Origin: JAWWPY01 sp036394075
GTDB lineage: Bacteria; Actinomycetota; Actinomycetes; Streptosporangiales; Streptosporangiaceae
Length of the DNA: 14,155 nucleotides
Direction: 5' to 3'
Assembly: GCA_036394075.1 (NCBI GenBank)
Contig: DASWFT010000522.1
Location: 1-14,155, forward strand
Below, in pieces: positions 7,640 through 14,155 of the stretch. The notes below the pieces were generated by a model that saw nothing but the letters and a program-made list of their open reading frames with translations, did not search any database and had not been told where the DNA came from. How positions within the stretch are numbered: position 1 is the stretch's first letter; each line of letters opens with the position of its first letter. Made by a program: the position numbers and the translations under genes.

Positions 7640-7704
7640 GGACTACCGGTGGTCCCCCCTGAGTTATCCCCAAGCTGCCGCGATCCATGAATGTCCGATA
7701 GTCC
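7640..7704. promoter_or_regulatory. Inverted repeat in the divergent PRC-like/LuxR control region
   Basis: GGACTACCGG (7640-7649) is matched inversely by CCGATAGTCC (7695-7704) in 9 of 10 positions, with 45 bp between the arms. The left arm also overlaps a 14-bp near-palindrome, GACTACCGGTGGTC (7641-7654). The pair brackets most of the region between the two divergent start codons and could hold operators for autoregulation by the LuxR protein. Function is inferred from position only. Confidence 0.4.
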
Positions 7705-7707
7705 TGA

Positions 7708-7713
7708 GATACT
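7708..7713 (+). promoter_or_regulatory. Likely -10 box giving a leaderless LuxR transcript
   Basis: GATACT keeps the key A and final T of the actinobacterial -10 element and ends 6 nt before the GTG start at 7720, which would place the first transcribed base on the start codon. No Shine-Dalgarno precedes the start. ACTTG-A-CAAGT (7711-7721), a perfect interrupted palindrome, overlaps the -10 end and the start codon and is a candidate operator. Confidence 0.45.
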
Positions 7714-7719
7714 TGACAA

Positions 7720-10704
7720 GTGCTGCAGGCGCCCCATGAACGGCTGGTCGGCAGGGACGGTGAACTCCGTCGCCTGCTCGGCCTGCTCGACGACGCCGCG
7801 GCCGGCCAGCCCGCGCACGCGCTGATCAGCGGAGATGCCGGGGTGGGCAAGACCCGCCTGGTCGCGGAGCTCGCCGTGCGGGCCGCCGATCGCGGCTTCA
7901 TGGTGCTCTCCGGCCGCTGCGCCGAGCTCGGCGACAGCATCCCCTACCTGCCGCTCGCCGATGCCCTGCGGGACGGCACCACCGGCCCATCGGCGGCCGG
8001 GCCGCTACTCGACGCGCTTGCCACCCGGCCGGTTCTCGGCCGCCTCCTGCCGGACCGTGGCGCCAGCACGGGCGAAGGCGGTGACCTGGCCGGGCTCGCG
8101 CAGCAGCAGTTGTTCGGCGCGGTCCTCGGCATGCTCGCCGAGCTCGCCGCCGCCCGGCCCGTGCTGCTCATCCTCGAGGACCTGCACTGGGCCGACCGGT
8201 CCACCCGTGACCTGGTGACGTTCCTGAGCCGGGTGCTGCACAGGGAACGGGTCGCCGTCGTCGCCACCTACCGCACGGACGACCTGCACCGGCGCCATCC
8301 GCTCCGCCCGGTGGTGGCGGAGTTGCTCCGGCTGCCCAGCGTCGCCTCGATCGAGCTGGGCCCGCTCGGCTACTCGGACATGGCACAGCATCTGAGCGCG
8401 CTGGCCGAGGCCCCGCTCGACGCCACCGTGCTGCACCGCATGGTGTCCCGCGCGGAGGGCAACCCGTACTACGCCGAGGAACTGCTGGCCGCGGCCGGTT
8501 CTGCCGCCAGAGGGCGCGCCGCGCAAGGAAACGGCGCCGGTGACGCGCTGCCCACCGGACTCGCCGCCCTGCTCCTCGCGCGGGTCGAGCAGCTCTCGGC
8601 CGCGGCCCAGCAGGTGCTGCGCGCCGCCGCCGTGGCGGGCCGCAGGATGGAGGACGACATCGTCCGGGAGGCTTCCGGCCTCGCGGTGGCCGAGTACGAG
8701 GAGGCGGTCAGGGAGTCCGTCACGCACCAGTTGCTGGTCCCTGACGGCGATCACGGGTATGCCTTCCGGCATGCCCTGATCCGCGAGGCTGTCTACGCGG
8801 ATCTGCTGCCCGGCGAGCGCACCAGGCTGCACGCCAGGCTGGCCGAGCTGCTGGCCGATGAGGAGCGGCTGGCCGCCGTCCCCGGCTCGGCGGCCGAGCT
8901 CGCTCACCACAGCCTGGCCAGCCACGACATTCCCGCGGCCTTCACTGCTTCGGTCCGGGCGGCACAGGAGGCAGAACGGCTCGCCGCGCCGGCAGAGGCA
9001 CACCGGCATTACGACGCCGCGCTCGCCCTCTGGGAACGGGTGGCCGAGCCGGAGAAACTGGCCGGGCTGGACCGTGGCACCCTGGCCTTCCATTCCGCGA
9101 CCGCGGCCGCGCACAGTGGCGACGTGCCCCGCGCCGTGCATCAACTGCGGCGGCTGCGCGGCTTGCTCAAGGATCACGACGACCCCGGGCTGGCCAGCCG
9201 GGTCAATGAGCGGCTCGCCTACTTCCTGCTGGAGATAGACGAGGTCGCCGACGCCGAGAAGGCCGCCAGGGCCGCGGTCGAGTCACTTCCCGAGGATCCG
9301 CCCCGATGGGAGTATGCCCGGGCACTGGCGACGCATGCCCAGACCCTCTTCTACCACAGAGACGATGCCGCCGCCGCCAGCCGCGCGGAGCAGGCACGCT
9401 CGGCGGCACTGGCCGCCGAGGCCGCCTGGGTCGACGCCGACGCCCTGGTGACCCTGGGCCTGCTCGCCGAGCGCGCGGGCCAGCCTGCGGCCGCCATCGA
9501 GCTGTTCACCATGGCCTATCTTCAGGCCAGCGGCGCGCAGGTGCTCGGCGTCGAGCTGCGCGCCGCGTTCCAGCTGGCCCGCGCGCGGCTGGAGCGCGGG
9601 GACATAGCTGGCGCGTCCGAGACCGCGCATCAGGGGGTGCAGCGCGCAGAATCAGCCGGGCTTGGCCTCGCCCCCTACGGCCTTGACCTGCAATACATGC
9701 ACTACCTGGCGCACTTCGCGGACGGCTGCTGGGACCACGCCCAGGAACTCGCGAACGGTTTCGGGATCCGGGTGACGACGGTGGCCGAGGCCCGGCTGTC
9801 GGCCATGGCCCTGTTCATGGACGTCGCCCGGGGCAGCGCGTCCATCGCGGAACGCCGCGCCTGGCTGGAGCCGTTCTGGTCGTCGGACTGGTTGACCGGT
9901 TACATCGCCCGCGGGCTGCTCGCCGAGCACGCGCTGTGGCGCGGCGACACCGCCGCCGCCCTGGCCGACGTCACGGCCACCATCAGCGGGCTTGAGGACA
10001 AGGGCGGCTACGGCCCGCCGGTGATCCGGGTCGCCGCCATGGGACTGGCGGCCCACGCGGACCGGGCCGCCGCCGCGCGCGCGGCGGGGGAGAAGGAGGC
10101 CGCGCAGGCGGAGGTGGACGCGGCGGGGGTCCTGATCGAGGCCGCCCGCGAGGGTGCCGCCTATTCCAGCAGGCCCAGGTTCGTGCTCGGCGTGGAAGGC
10201 CGGGGCTGGCTGGCCCGCGCCGAGGCGGAATGGCGGCGGGCGCAGGGCGACAATGATCCGCAGACGTGGCGGGCCGTGGCGGAAACCTTCGGTCCGGTCT
10301 TCGTGTACGAGACCGCCCGGACCCGGTGGCGGCTGGCCGAGGCCCTGGCCGAGGCGGGCGAGCGCGACCAGGCCGAGCAGGAGTGGCGGCTGGCCGTCGA
10401 GGCCGCGGACCAGCTTGGCGCAGCGCCGCTGCGAGCCGCGCTCGCCGACCTTGGCCGGCGGGCCAGACTGGGCCGGCAGCCGGGCGGCTACCAGGGCCCG
10501 GGCCCGCTGGGCGGGCTGACCAGCCGGGAGCGCGAAGTGCTGCGCCTGCTCGTGGAGGGCCGCAGCAACAAGGAGATCGCCGGAGCGCTGTTCATCTCGC
10601 CCAAGACAGCCAGCGTGCACGTGTCCAACATCCTCGGCAAGCTCGGCGCGTCCAGCCGGACCGAGGCGGCCGCCATCGCGCATCGCGAGATGTCCCGCGA
10701 TTAG
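7720..10704 (+). CDS. Large LuxR-family regulator with AAA-type ATPase domain (LAL/MalT-like)
   Basis: This 994-residue ATP-dependent DNA-binding regulator has three parts. The N-terminal ATPase has Walker A GDAGVGKT at 38-45, Walker B VLLILED at 148-154 followed by LHWAD, and a sensor-like VATYRTDDLHRRHPLRP near 181-197. A long helical middle section (about 300-920), rich in Ala/Leu/Glu, resembles the TPR-like sensor region of MalT/LAL proteins. The C-terminal GerE/LuxR helix-turn-helix (933-990) has LTSREREVLRLL, SNKEIAGALFISPKTASVHV and SNILGKLGA. Members often activate sugar-use or antibiotic clusters upon binding an inducer; no such cluster is adjacent, so the target is unknown. GTG 7720 is the first start after the in-frame TGA at 7714-7716. 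It diverges from the PRC-like gene and ends 9 bp from the convergent LLM gene. Length is typical of the family. Confidence 0.95.
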   Translation: MLQAPHERLVGRDGELRRLLGLLDDAAAGQPAHALISGDAGVGKTRLVAELAVRAADRGFMVLSGRCAELGDSIPYLPLADALRDGTTGPSAAGPLLDALATRPVLGRLLPDRGASTGEGGDLAGLAQQQLFGAVLGMLAELAAARPVLLILEDLHWADRSTRDLVTFLSRVLHRERVAVVATYRTDDLHRRHPLRPVVAELLRLPSVASIELGPLGYSDMAQHLSALAEAPLDATVLHRMVSRAEGNPYYAEELLAAAGSAARGRAAQGNGAGDALPTGLAALLLARVEQLSAAAQQVLRAAAVAGRRMEDDIVREASGLAVAEYEEAVRESVTHQLLVPDGDHGYAFRHALIREAVYADLLPGERTRLHARLAELLADEERLAAVPGSAAELAHHSLASHDIPAAFTASVRAAQEAERLAAPAEAHRHYDAALALWERVAEPEKLAGLDRGTLAFHSATAAAHSGDVPRAVHQLRRLRGLLKDHDDPGLASRVNERLAYFLLEIDEVADAEKAARAAVESLPEDPPRWEYARALATHAQTLFYHRDDAAAASRAEQARSAALAAEAAWVDADALVTLGLLAERAGQPAAAIELFTMAYLQASGAQVLGVELRAAFQLARARLERGDIAGASETAHQGVQRAESAGLGLAPYGLDLQYMHYLAHFADGCWDHAQELANGFGIRVTTVAEARLSAMALFMDVARGSASIAERRAWLEPFWSSDWLTGYIARGLLAEHALWRGDTAAALADVTATISGLEDKGGYGPPVIRVAAMGLAAHADRAAAARAAGEKEAAQAEVDAAGVLIEAAREGAAYSSRPRFVLGVEGRGWLARAEAEWRRAQGDNDPQTWRAVAETFGPVFVYETARTRWRLAEALAEAGERDQAEQEWRLAVEAADQLGAAPLRAALADLGRRARLGRQPGGYQGPGPLGGLTSREREVLRLLVEGRSNKEIAGALFISPKTASVHVSNILGKLGASSRTEAAAIAHREMSRD

Positions 10705-10713
10705 GGAGGGTTT

Positions 10714-11643
10714 CTAGCGCGGAGCGAGGGCGTCGAGGATCTCCGACGCGCGGGCGGTTGCCCCCAGCGGGTCGGCATCTGGCGCGCCGACCAGGGGATC
10801 CCAGTTCAGGTCGTAGAAGACTTCGGTGACTCCCTGCTGCGAGAGCCACTCGGTGTCGCCGCGGATGTCGTCGTAACTTCCCGACAGCAGCACCCTCCCG
10901 CCGCCCTCGGGCACGATCACCGGGGCGCCCGCACGCACCACGCCGCGGCAGATGATCCGGATCGCGCCGGGATCACGGCCTGCCTTGTCGGCCGCGGTCC
11001 TGATCACCTCGATGCCCTCGCCAATCCGGGACAGGTCGATCCTGCTGGAGGTGACCCAGCCATCCGCGAGGCGGCCCGCCCGCTCCAGGGCTCGCGGGGC
11101 CATCCCGCCCAGGATCACCGGGGGACCGGGGCGCTGGACGGGATGGGGTGCCATCCGGGCCGCGGGCACGGAGTAGAACTCGCCGCTGAACTCGGTGACG
11201 GGGTCGGCCCACAAGTGGCGGAGCACCGCGATGAACTCCTCGGCACGGGCGCCGCGGCGCGCCATGCTGGCGCCGGTCAGGGCGAACTCCTCGGGCATCC
11301 AGCCGACGCCCAGGCCCAGGTCGAACCGCCCGCCGGAGAGCACGTCCAGGCTGGCCGCCTGCTTGGCGACGATGGCGGGGGACAGATACGGCACGTTCAG
11401 CACCGCGACGCCGAGCCGGATCTGGGAGGTGACCGCGGCGGTGTAGCCGAGGGCCGCGATGGGGTCAAGCACGCTGTGGTACACGGGGTCCATGGCCGAC
11501 CCCTCGGGGACGATCAACCGCTGGAAGGTCCACAGGGACGCGTACCCGGCCTGTTCGGCCCGGGCAGCGAAGGAAGCCAGGTTGTCCGGGGTCGCCCAAG
11601 CGCCCGACACGGGAGCACCGAAACCGATCTGCATTCCCCTCAC
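10714..11643 (-). CDS. LLM-class, probably F420-dependent oxidoreductase
   Basis: This is a 309-residue luciferase-like monooxygenase-fold (TIM barrel) protein of the actinobacterial F420-dependent group. Supporting segments are MQIGFGAPVSGAWATPDNL at the N terminus, the barrel strand ASLWTFQRL, the cofactor-region SQIRLGVAVLNVPYLSPAIV, the hallmark GGRFDLGLGVGWMPEEF, and PPVILGGMAPRALERAGRLADGWV. Relatives move hydride between F420H2 and small organic substrates; neither the substrate nor F420 (versus FMN) use can be proven here. GTG 11643 overlaps the CGNR gene stop as GTGA; ATG 11634 (MQIGF) is an equally likely start that leaves a 5-nt gap. Either way the two genes are an operon with probable translational coupling. 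It converges on the LuxR gene. Confidence 0.92.
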   Translation of the reverse strand: MRGMQIGFGAPVSGAWATPDNLASFAARAEQAGYASLWTFQRLIVPEGSAMDPVYHSVLDPIAALGYTAAVTSQIRLGVAVLNVPYLSPAIVAKQAASLDVLSGGRFDLGLGVGWMPEEFALTGASMARRGARAEEFIAVLRHLWADPVTEFSGEFYSVPAARMAPHPVQRPGPPVILGGMAPRALERAGRLADGWVTSSRIDLSRIGEGIEVIRTAADKAGRDPGAIRIICRGVVRAGAPVIVPEGGGRVLLSGSYDDIRGDTEWLSQQGVTEVFYDLNWDPLVGAPDADPLGATARASEILDALAPR

Positions 11644-12092
11644 CCTAGGTCACTAGTACCCAGGCCGGAGTTCGTGCGTGCATCGGACCGGCGCTGGAGA
11701 TAGCGGGCGATCTTCGCTGCCTTACCGCAGTCCTCCATGCTGCACCACCGCCGGCTGCCGTTCTTGCTGTGGTCGATGAACAAGAACCGGCACGCGTGGC
11801 AGGGCTTGATGTGGCCGGCCGGCCCGTTCGTTAGCAGTTCGACCGCCGCCGCGACGATGGGCCAGAGCGGGGCGAGGAGACCGCCGCCTGAATCCCACCG
11901 CCACGCACAGCCATCCGTGTCGCTGGCGAGTTGCCCGTGCGCGAGCGCCTCAAGGTAGGCGAGTTGCATGCGCCGCAGGGCAGGATTTGCTCGCCCAGCC
12001 GGTGCGTGCCCTTCGCCGTCGGCCCACCCCAACCCCGTCAGCCCGGCCAGCGTGTGTGCCAACCGGTACCGGCGGGTAGTACGGCAGCCCAT
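11640..12092 (-). CDS. Short CGNR zinc-finger protein with reduced ABATE domain
   Basis: This 150-residue putative DNA-binding regulator has a C-terminal zinc finger (98-127) containing Cys98-x2-Cys101, FLFIDHSKNGSRRWCSM and Cys117/Cys122. The family tetrad CGNR reads CGKA here, although the surrounding RRWCSM and AK are kept. Residues 35-95 fit the later part of the ABATE ligand-binding domain (NPALRRMQLAYLEALAHG, then LLAPLWPIVAAAVELLTNG). The usual first part, with a phenylalanine-x-valine-asparagine-threonine opening, is missing, making the protein shorter than the typical 170-200 residues. An in-frame TGA lies at most ten codons before the ATG at 12092, and the divergent gene start leaves no room for a longer form. 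A purine-rich AGAAGG touches the ATG, which is too close for a normal ribosome site. It probably controls its operon or the divergent isomerase-like gene. Confidence 0.82.
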   Translation of the reverse strand: MGCRTTRRYRLAHTLAGLTGLGWADGEGHAPAGRANPALRRMQLAYLEALAHGQLASDTDGCAWRWDSGGGLLAPLWPIVAAAVELLTNGPAGHIKPCHACRFLFIDHSKNGSRRWCSMEDCGKAAKIARYLQRRSDARTNSGLGTSDLG

Positions 12093-12178
12093 CCTTCTGC
12101 CGCTGCTACTCTCACACCGTCACTTCAGCATGCGCGCCTAGAGCTGACAGACCACCCCTCTTGCCTAACGGAGAACCC
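12093..12178. promoter_or_regulatory. Divergent promoter region, CGNR operon / mycothiol enzyme
   Basis: This 86-bp region separates two divergent start codons and must hold both promoters. The plus-strand gene has GGAG at 12170-12173, 5 nt before its ATG. I see no clear -35/-10 pair and no perfect palindrome in it. Control of both units by the CGNR protein is plausible from position only. Confidence 0.45.
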
Positions 12179-12955
12179 ATGGCCACTGACCCCCGCCCTT
12201 GGATCGCCGCATTGCGCAACTCGCACGAGCGGCTCGCCTCGCTGGCCGGGCCGTTGACCGCCGAGCAGTTGCGCGCGCAGTCGTACTGCACGGACTGGAG
12301 CATCGCTCAGGTGCTGTCGCATCTGGGCAGCGGGGCCGAGATCGGCACGCTGACGCTGGCCTCCGCGCTGGCGGGCACGCCGCTGGACCGGGAGGCGTTC
12401 CCGGCGATCTGGGACACCTGGAACAACCGGAGTCCCGAGGCTCAGGCCGCGGACAGCCTGACCTGGGACGAGGAGAATGTCCACCGGTTTGAGGCGCTCA
12501 CCGACGCTGAACTGGACAGCATTCATTTCGACTTCTTCGGCATGGAACTTGACGCGGCGGGCCTGATCGGTCTCAGGCTCTCCGAGCACGTGATGCACAC
12601 CTGGGACGTGGCCGTCAGTCTCGACCCGGCCGCGGTCGTCGCCCCCGACGCCGCGCGGCTCGTAGTCACGCAGCTGGCGCGGGTCCTCCGCTTCGCGGGC
12701 AAGCCGTCGGGTGACTCCTTCCGGGTGCGGGTCCGCACCGTGGATCCCGATGGTGATTACCTGCTTGAGGTCGCAGACCCAGTGACCATGTCCGATTGGG
12801 TGCCAGGGACCGATGCCGATGGCGAGATCCGGATGCCCACCGAGGCGCTGCTGCGCCTGGCTTACGGACGGCTTGACGCCAGGCACACGCCCGCTGGGGT
12901 GTCTGCCGACGGCATCGACCTGGCCCGGGTCCGTGCGGTGTTCCCGGGCTTCTGA
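12179..12955 (+). CDS. Maleylpyruvate isomerase family mycothiol-dependent enzyme
   Basis: This 258-residue protein has an N-terminal DinB-like four-helix domain (MDMPI_N, about 8-150) and a C-terminal domain ending in a helix (EALLRLAYGRLDARH). The metal site is conserved: His48 in DWSIAQVLSHLGSGAE, and Glu136 and His140 in LSEHVMHTWDVA, matching the H/E-x3-H zinc ligands of the characterised mycothiol-dependent maleylpyruvate isomerase. Members use the thiol mycothiol in isomerisation or conjugation of small electrophiles in the cytosol; most are uncharacterised, and the substrate is unknown here. ATG 12179 is chosen for its GGAG at 5-nt spacing over an in-frame TTG at 12161. It diverges from the CGNR operon and converges on the oxidase gene across the 15-bp repeats. 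Confidence 0.92.
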   Translation: MATDPRPWIAALRNSHERLASLAGPLTAEQLRAQSYCTDWSIAQVLSHLGSGAEIGTLTLASALAGTPLDREAFPAIWDTWNNRSPEAQAADSLTWDEENVHRFEALTDAELDSIHFDFFGMELDAAGLIGLRLSEHVMHTWDVAVSLDPAAVVAPDAARLVVTQLARVLRFAGKPSGDSFRVRVRTVDPDGDYLLEVADPVTMSDWVPGTDADGEIRMPTEALLRLAYGRLDARHTPAGVSADGIDLARVRAVFPGF

Positions 12956-12967
12956 CGTTCTTGCGCT

Positions 12968-13041
12968 CGGTCAGCCGTTCTGGGTCAGGCGTTCTGGGGT
13001 CAGGCATTCTCGGGTCAGGCATTCTCGGGTCAGGCGTTCTG
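12968..13041. repeat. 15-bp tandem repeats spanning the oxidase stop codon
   Basis: Four 15-bp units start at 12982, 12997, 13012 and 13027 (consensus GGGTCAGGCRTTCTS). A diverged 14-bp unit precedes them (12968-12981). The two middle units are identical. The oxidase stop codon (13032-13030 on the minus strand) and its last three codons lie in the final unit. Because the period is a multiple of 3, every full unit carries a TGA in the same minus-strand frame. The array is unrelated in sequence to the 17-bp array at 2224. Confidence 0.95.
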
Positions 13042-13998
13042 GCGGATCAGTTCCGCGACTTCGTAGGCGCAACCCCAGGACAGGGTGATGCCCGCGCCGC
13101 CGTGGCCGTAGTTGTGCACCAGGAGCCGGCTGTCGAGGGGCTCGGCCTCCAGGCGGACCTGCGCCCGGACGGGACGCAGGCCGACACGGTGCGTAATGAT
13201 CTGAGTCGTGCGCAGGCGGGGATCGATGGCGGCACAGTCGCGCAGGATTCGTTCGGCTGTATGTGGGTCTGGATCCAGCGACCAGTTCCCGCGCAGCTCG
13301 GTTCCGCCGAGAAGGATCCTGTCGCCGTGCGGGAACAGGTAGGCCAGTTCCGCGGTGTCGTCGCTGGGCGCGATGAAGAATTCGGTGATACCGGGGTTGG
13401 CCGCGACGACAACCTGGCCGCGGACGGGGGTGACCGCCGGGTCGGGCACGAGGTCGTGCGCGCCGATCCCGGAGCAGTTCACGATCACCCGGGCGGTGGT
13501 ATCGCGCACCGCTTCGGCCAGCGAGGTCACGGCGGACGTGTGCACCTGGCCGGCGGCGCGCCGGAACCTGGTGAGCAGGTACTCAAGATAGACCGGCATG
13601 GCTGCGACGGGCGCGGTGTACCGCCAGCCGGCCACGAAGCCGTCCGGCAGGCTGGCCGGGTCGCACGGGCTGAGGTTGCCGAGCAGGTGGCCCCAGTGCG
13701 GGAAGCCGCGAGGTGCCCGTGTGGCCTCGACGCCGCTGAGCAGGCGGACGCCGCTGGCGACGTCCCCGGCCAGATCCGTCAGCGTGGTGAGGGTCTGGTG
13801 GCTCCACCGGGAGACCCGGTCGCTCCTTTCCACCAGGTGAGGGCCCCAGATGGCACCGGCCACCGAAGAGGTCGTCTCCTGCGGTAGCCGTTCGGCGCGG
13901 ATGGCAACGCTGCGGCCTGCCTCGGCCAGGCAGACAGCGGTCGTAAGACCCGATACCCCGGCCCCGATCACCAGGACATCAAGCTCAGGATTCGTCAC
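13030..13998 (-). CDS. D-amino-acid oxidase (FAD-dependent)
   Basis: This 322-residue flavoenzyme of the DAO family oxidises D-amino acids to 2-oxo acids with release of ammonia and hydrogen peroxide. The Rossmann motif GAGVSG is at 12-17 within DVLVIGAGVSGLTTAVCL. TTSSVAGAIWGPHL (42-55) is the flavin-contact segment. Tyr220 (ELAYLFPHGDRILLGG) and Arg275 (VGLRPVR) sit where the family binds the substrate carboxylate, and NYGHGGAGITLSWGCA (296-311) is the C-terminal flavin-binding signature. Length is close to usual. The frame opens at GTG 13998, which has no ribosome site, whereas an out-of-frame ATG at 14018 has an excellent one; see the separate entry. The upstream partial gene ends 9 bp before the GTG, so the two are probably one operon. 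D-aspartate or a specialised amine substrate cannot be excluded. Confidence 0.92.
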   Translation of the reverse strand: MTNPELDVLVIGAGVSGLTTAVCLAEAGRSVAIRAERLPQETTSSVAGAIWGPHLVERSDRVSRWSHQTLTTLTDLAGDVASGVRLLSGVEATRAPRGFPHWGHLLGNLSPCDPASLPDGFVAGWRYTAPVAAMPVYLEYLLTRFRRAAGQVHTSAVTSLAEAVRDTTARVIVNCSGIGAHDLVPDPAVTPVRGQVVVAANPGITEFFIAPSDDTAELAYLFPHGDRILLGGTELRGNWSLDPDPHTAERILRDCAAIDPRLRTTQIITHRVGLRPVRAQVRLEAEPLDSRLLVHNYGHGGAGITLSWGCAYEVAELIRQNA

Positions 13999-14034
13999 CG
14001 TTGCGGATCAGTGGGCATGGGTGAGCTCCTGTCC
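13995..14034 (-). promoter_or_regulatory. Strong ribosome site and 7-codon mini-ORF before the oxidase
   Basis: On the minus strand AGGAG (14030-14026) stands 7 nt before ATG 14018. That frame encodes only MPTDPQR and stops at a TGA that overlaps the oxidase GTG start as GTGA. It may be a leader peptide coupling translation to the oxidase. Alternatively a one-base error hides the true start: adding one base near 13999 would give MPTDPQRVTNPELDVLVIGA. The sequence alone cannot decide. Confidence 0.5.
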
Positions 14035-14155
14035 CGCAGCCAGCGGTTGCCTGCTGGCGGTCCCGGTCTGGCCCGCGGTCGCGGTGCCGGGTTCCTCTTT
14101 CACCGGGACGTGCCCGGGGTGGCCGGGTCTTACTGTCCCTCCGGAGGCGTTTTGG
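14008..14155 (-). CDS. C-terminal tail of an unidentified gene (cut by right edge)
   Basis: An open frame enters from the right edge and ends at TGA 14010-14008, giving 48 residues that finish SRQPLAAGQELTHAH. The tail is hydrophilic and rich in Gly, Thr, Gln and Pro, with no recognisable domain; such disordered tails are common at the cytosolic end of transporters, but this is only a guess. The stop overlaps the ribosome-site/ATG segment of the oxidase region, so the two genes look translationally linked. The other minus-strand frame through the ATG is closed by stops nearby, which supports this frame. Confidence 0.5.
   Translation of the reverse strand, partial: QNASGGTVRPGHPGHVPVKEEPGTATAGQTGTASRQPLAAGQELTHAH

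Noticed and set aside
7713..7718. TTGACA as a consensus -35 box
   Set aside because: A perfect -35 hexamer, but no -10-like sequence lies about 17 bp downstream, and the position overlaps the regulator start. It is better explained as part of the ACTTGACAAGT palindrome.
10070..10087. Perfect 18-bp palindrome of C/G only inside the LuxR gene
   Set aside because: It falls in an Ala/Arg-rich coding stretch where alternating GCC/CGC codons produce such symmetry by composition; no regulatory position.
12161..12178. TTG 12161 as start of the mycothiol-dependent enzyme
   Set aside because: The ATG six codons later has a correctly spaced GGAG and fits the family's N terminus better.

Overview
The window is a high-GC stretch of ordinary chromosome from an actinomycete (Actinomycetota). 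Three things point there: pervasive G/C at third codon positions; enzyme families tied to actinobacterial cofactors (a mycothiol-dependent DinB-like isomerase and an F420-type luciferase-like oxidoreductase); and a very large LuxR regulator with an AAA-type ATPase domain plus a CGNR zinc-finger protein. The genus cannot be fixed from the sequence. I see no tRNA, rRNA, CRISPR array, phage, plasmid or insertion-sequence genes.

Layout, left to right. The minus strand carries the N-terminal half of an MMPL/RND transporter cut by the left edge, then msrB (methionine-R-sulfoxide reductase). Diverging from msrB on the plus strand is a DUF1349 protein. This runs toward valS (minus) across a short gap filled by four 17-bp tandem repeats. 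valS, the archaeal-like actinobacterial type of valyl-tRNA synthetase, is complete except for an apparent one-nucleotide frameshift near codon 40, before the HIGH motif. Upstream of valS on the same strand is a polytopic GT-C-like membrane protein.

A small PRC-barrel-like protein (minus) and a 994-aa LuxR/AAA regulator (plus) then diverge from a 109-bp intergenic region that holds an inverted repeat and a likely leaderless GTG start. The regulator converges, with only 9 bp between stop codons, on a two-gene minus-strand operon of a short CGNR zinc-finger protein and an LLM-class oxidoreductase, joined by a possible GTGA overlap. Diverging from that operon is a mycothiol-dependent maleylpyruvate-isomerase-family protein (plus). 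It converges on a D-amino-acid oxidase gene (minus) whose stop codon lies inside a second array of 15-bp tandem repeats. The right edge holds the C-terminal tail of one more minus-strand gene, probably co-transcribed with the oxidase.

Several genes handle oxidation or detoxification (msrB, the F420-type oxidoreductase, the mycothiol enzyme, a peroxide-producing oxidase, an efflux-type transporter), but nothing in the layout shows that they form one pathway. The points most worth checking are the valS frameshift, the two unrelated minisatellites at convergent gene junctions, the odd translation start of the oxidase, and the shortened CGNR regulator. I found no convincing evidence of a new multi-gene system.
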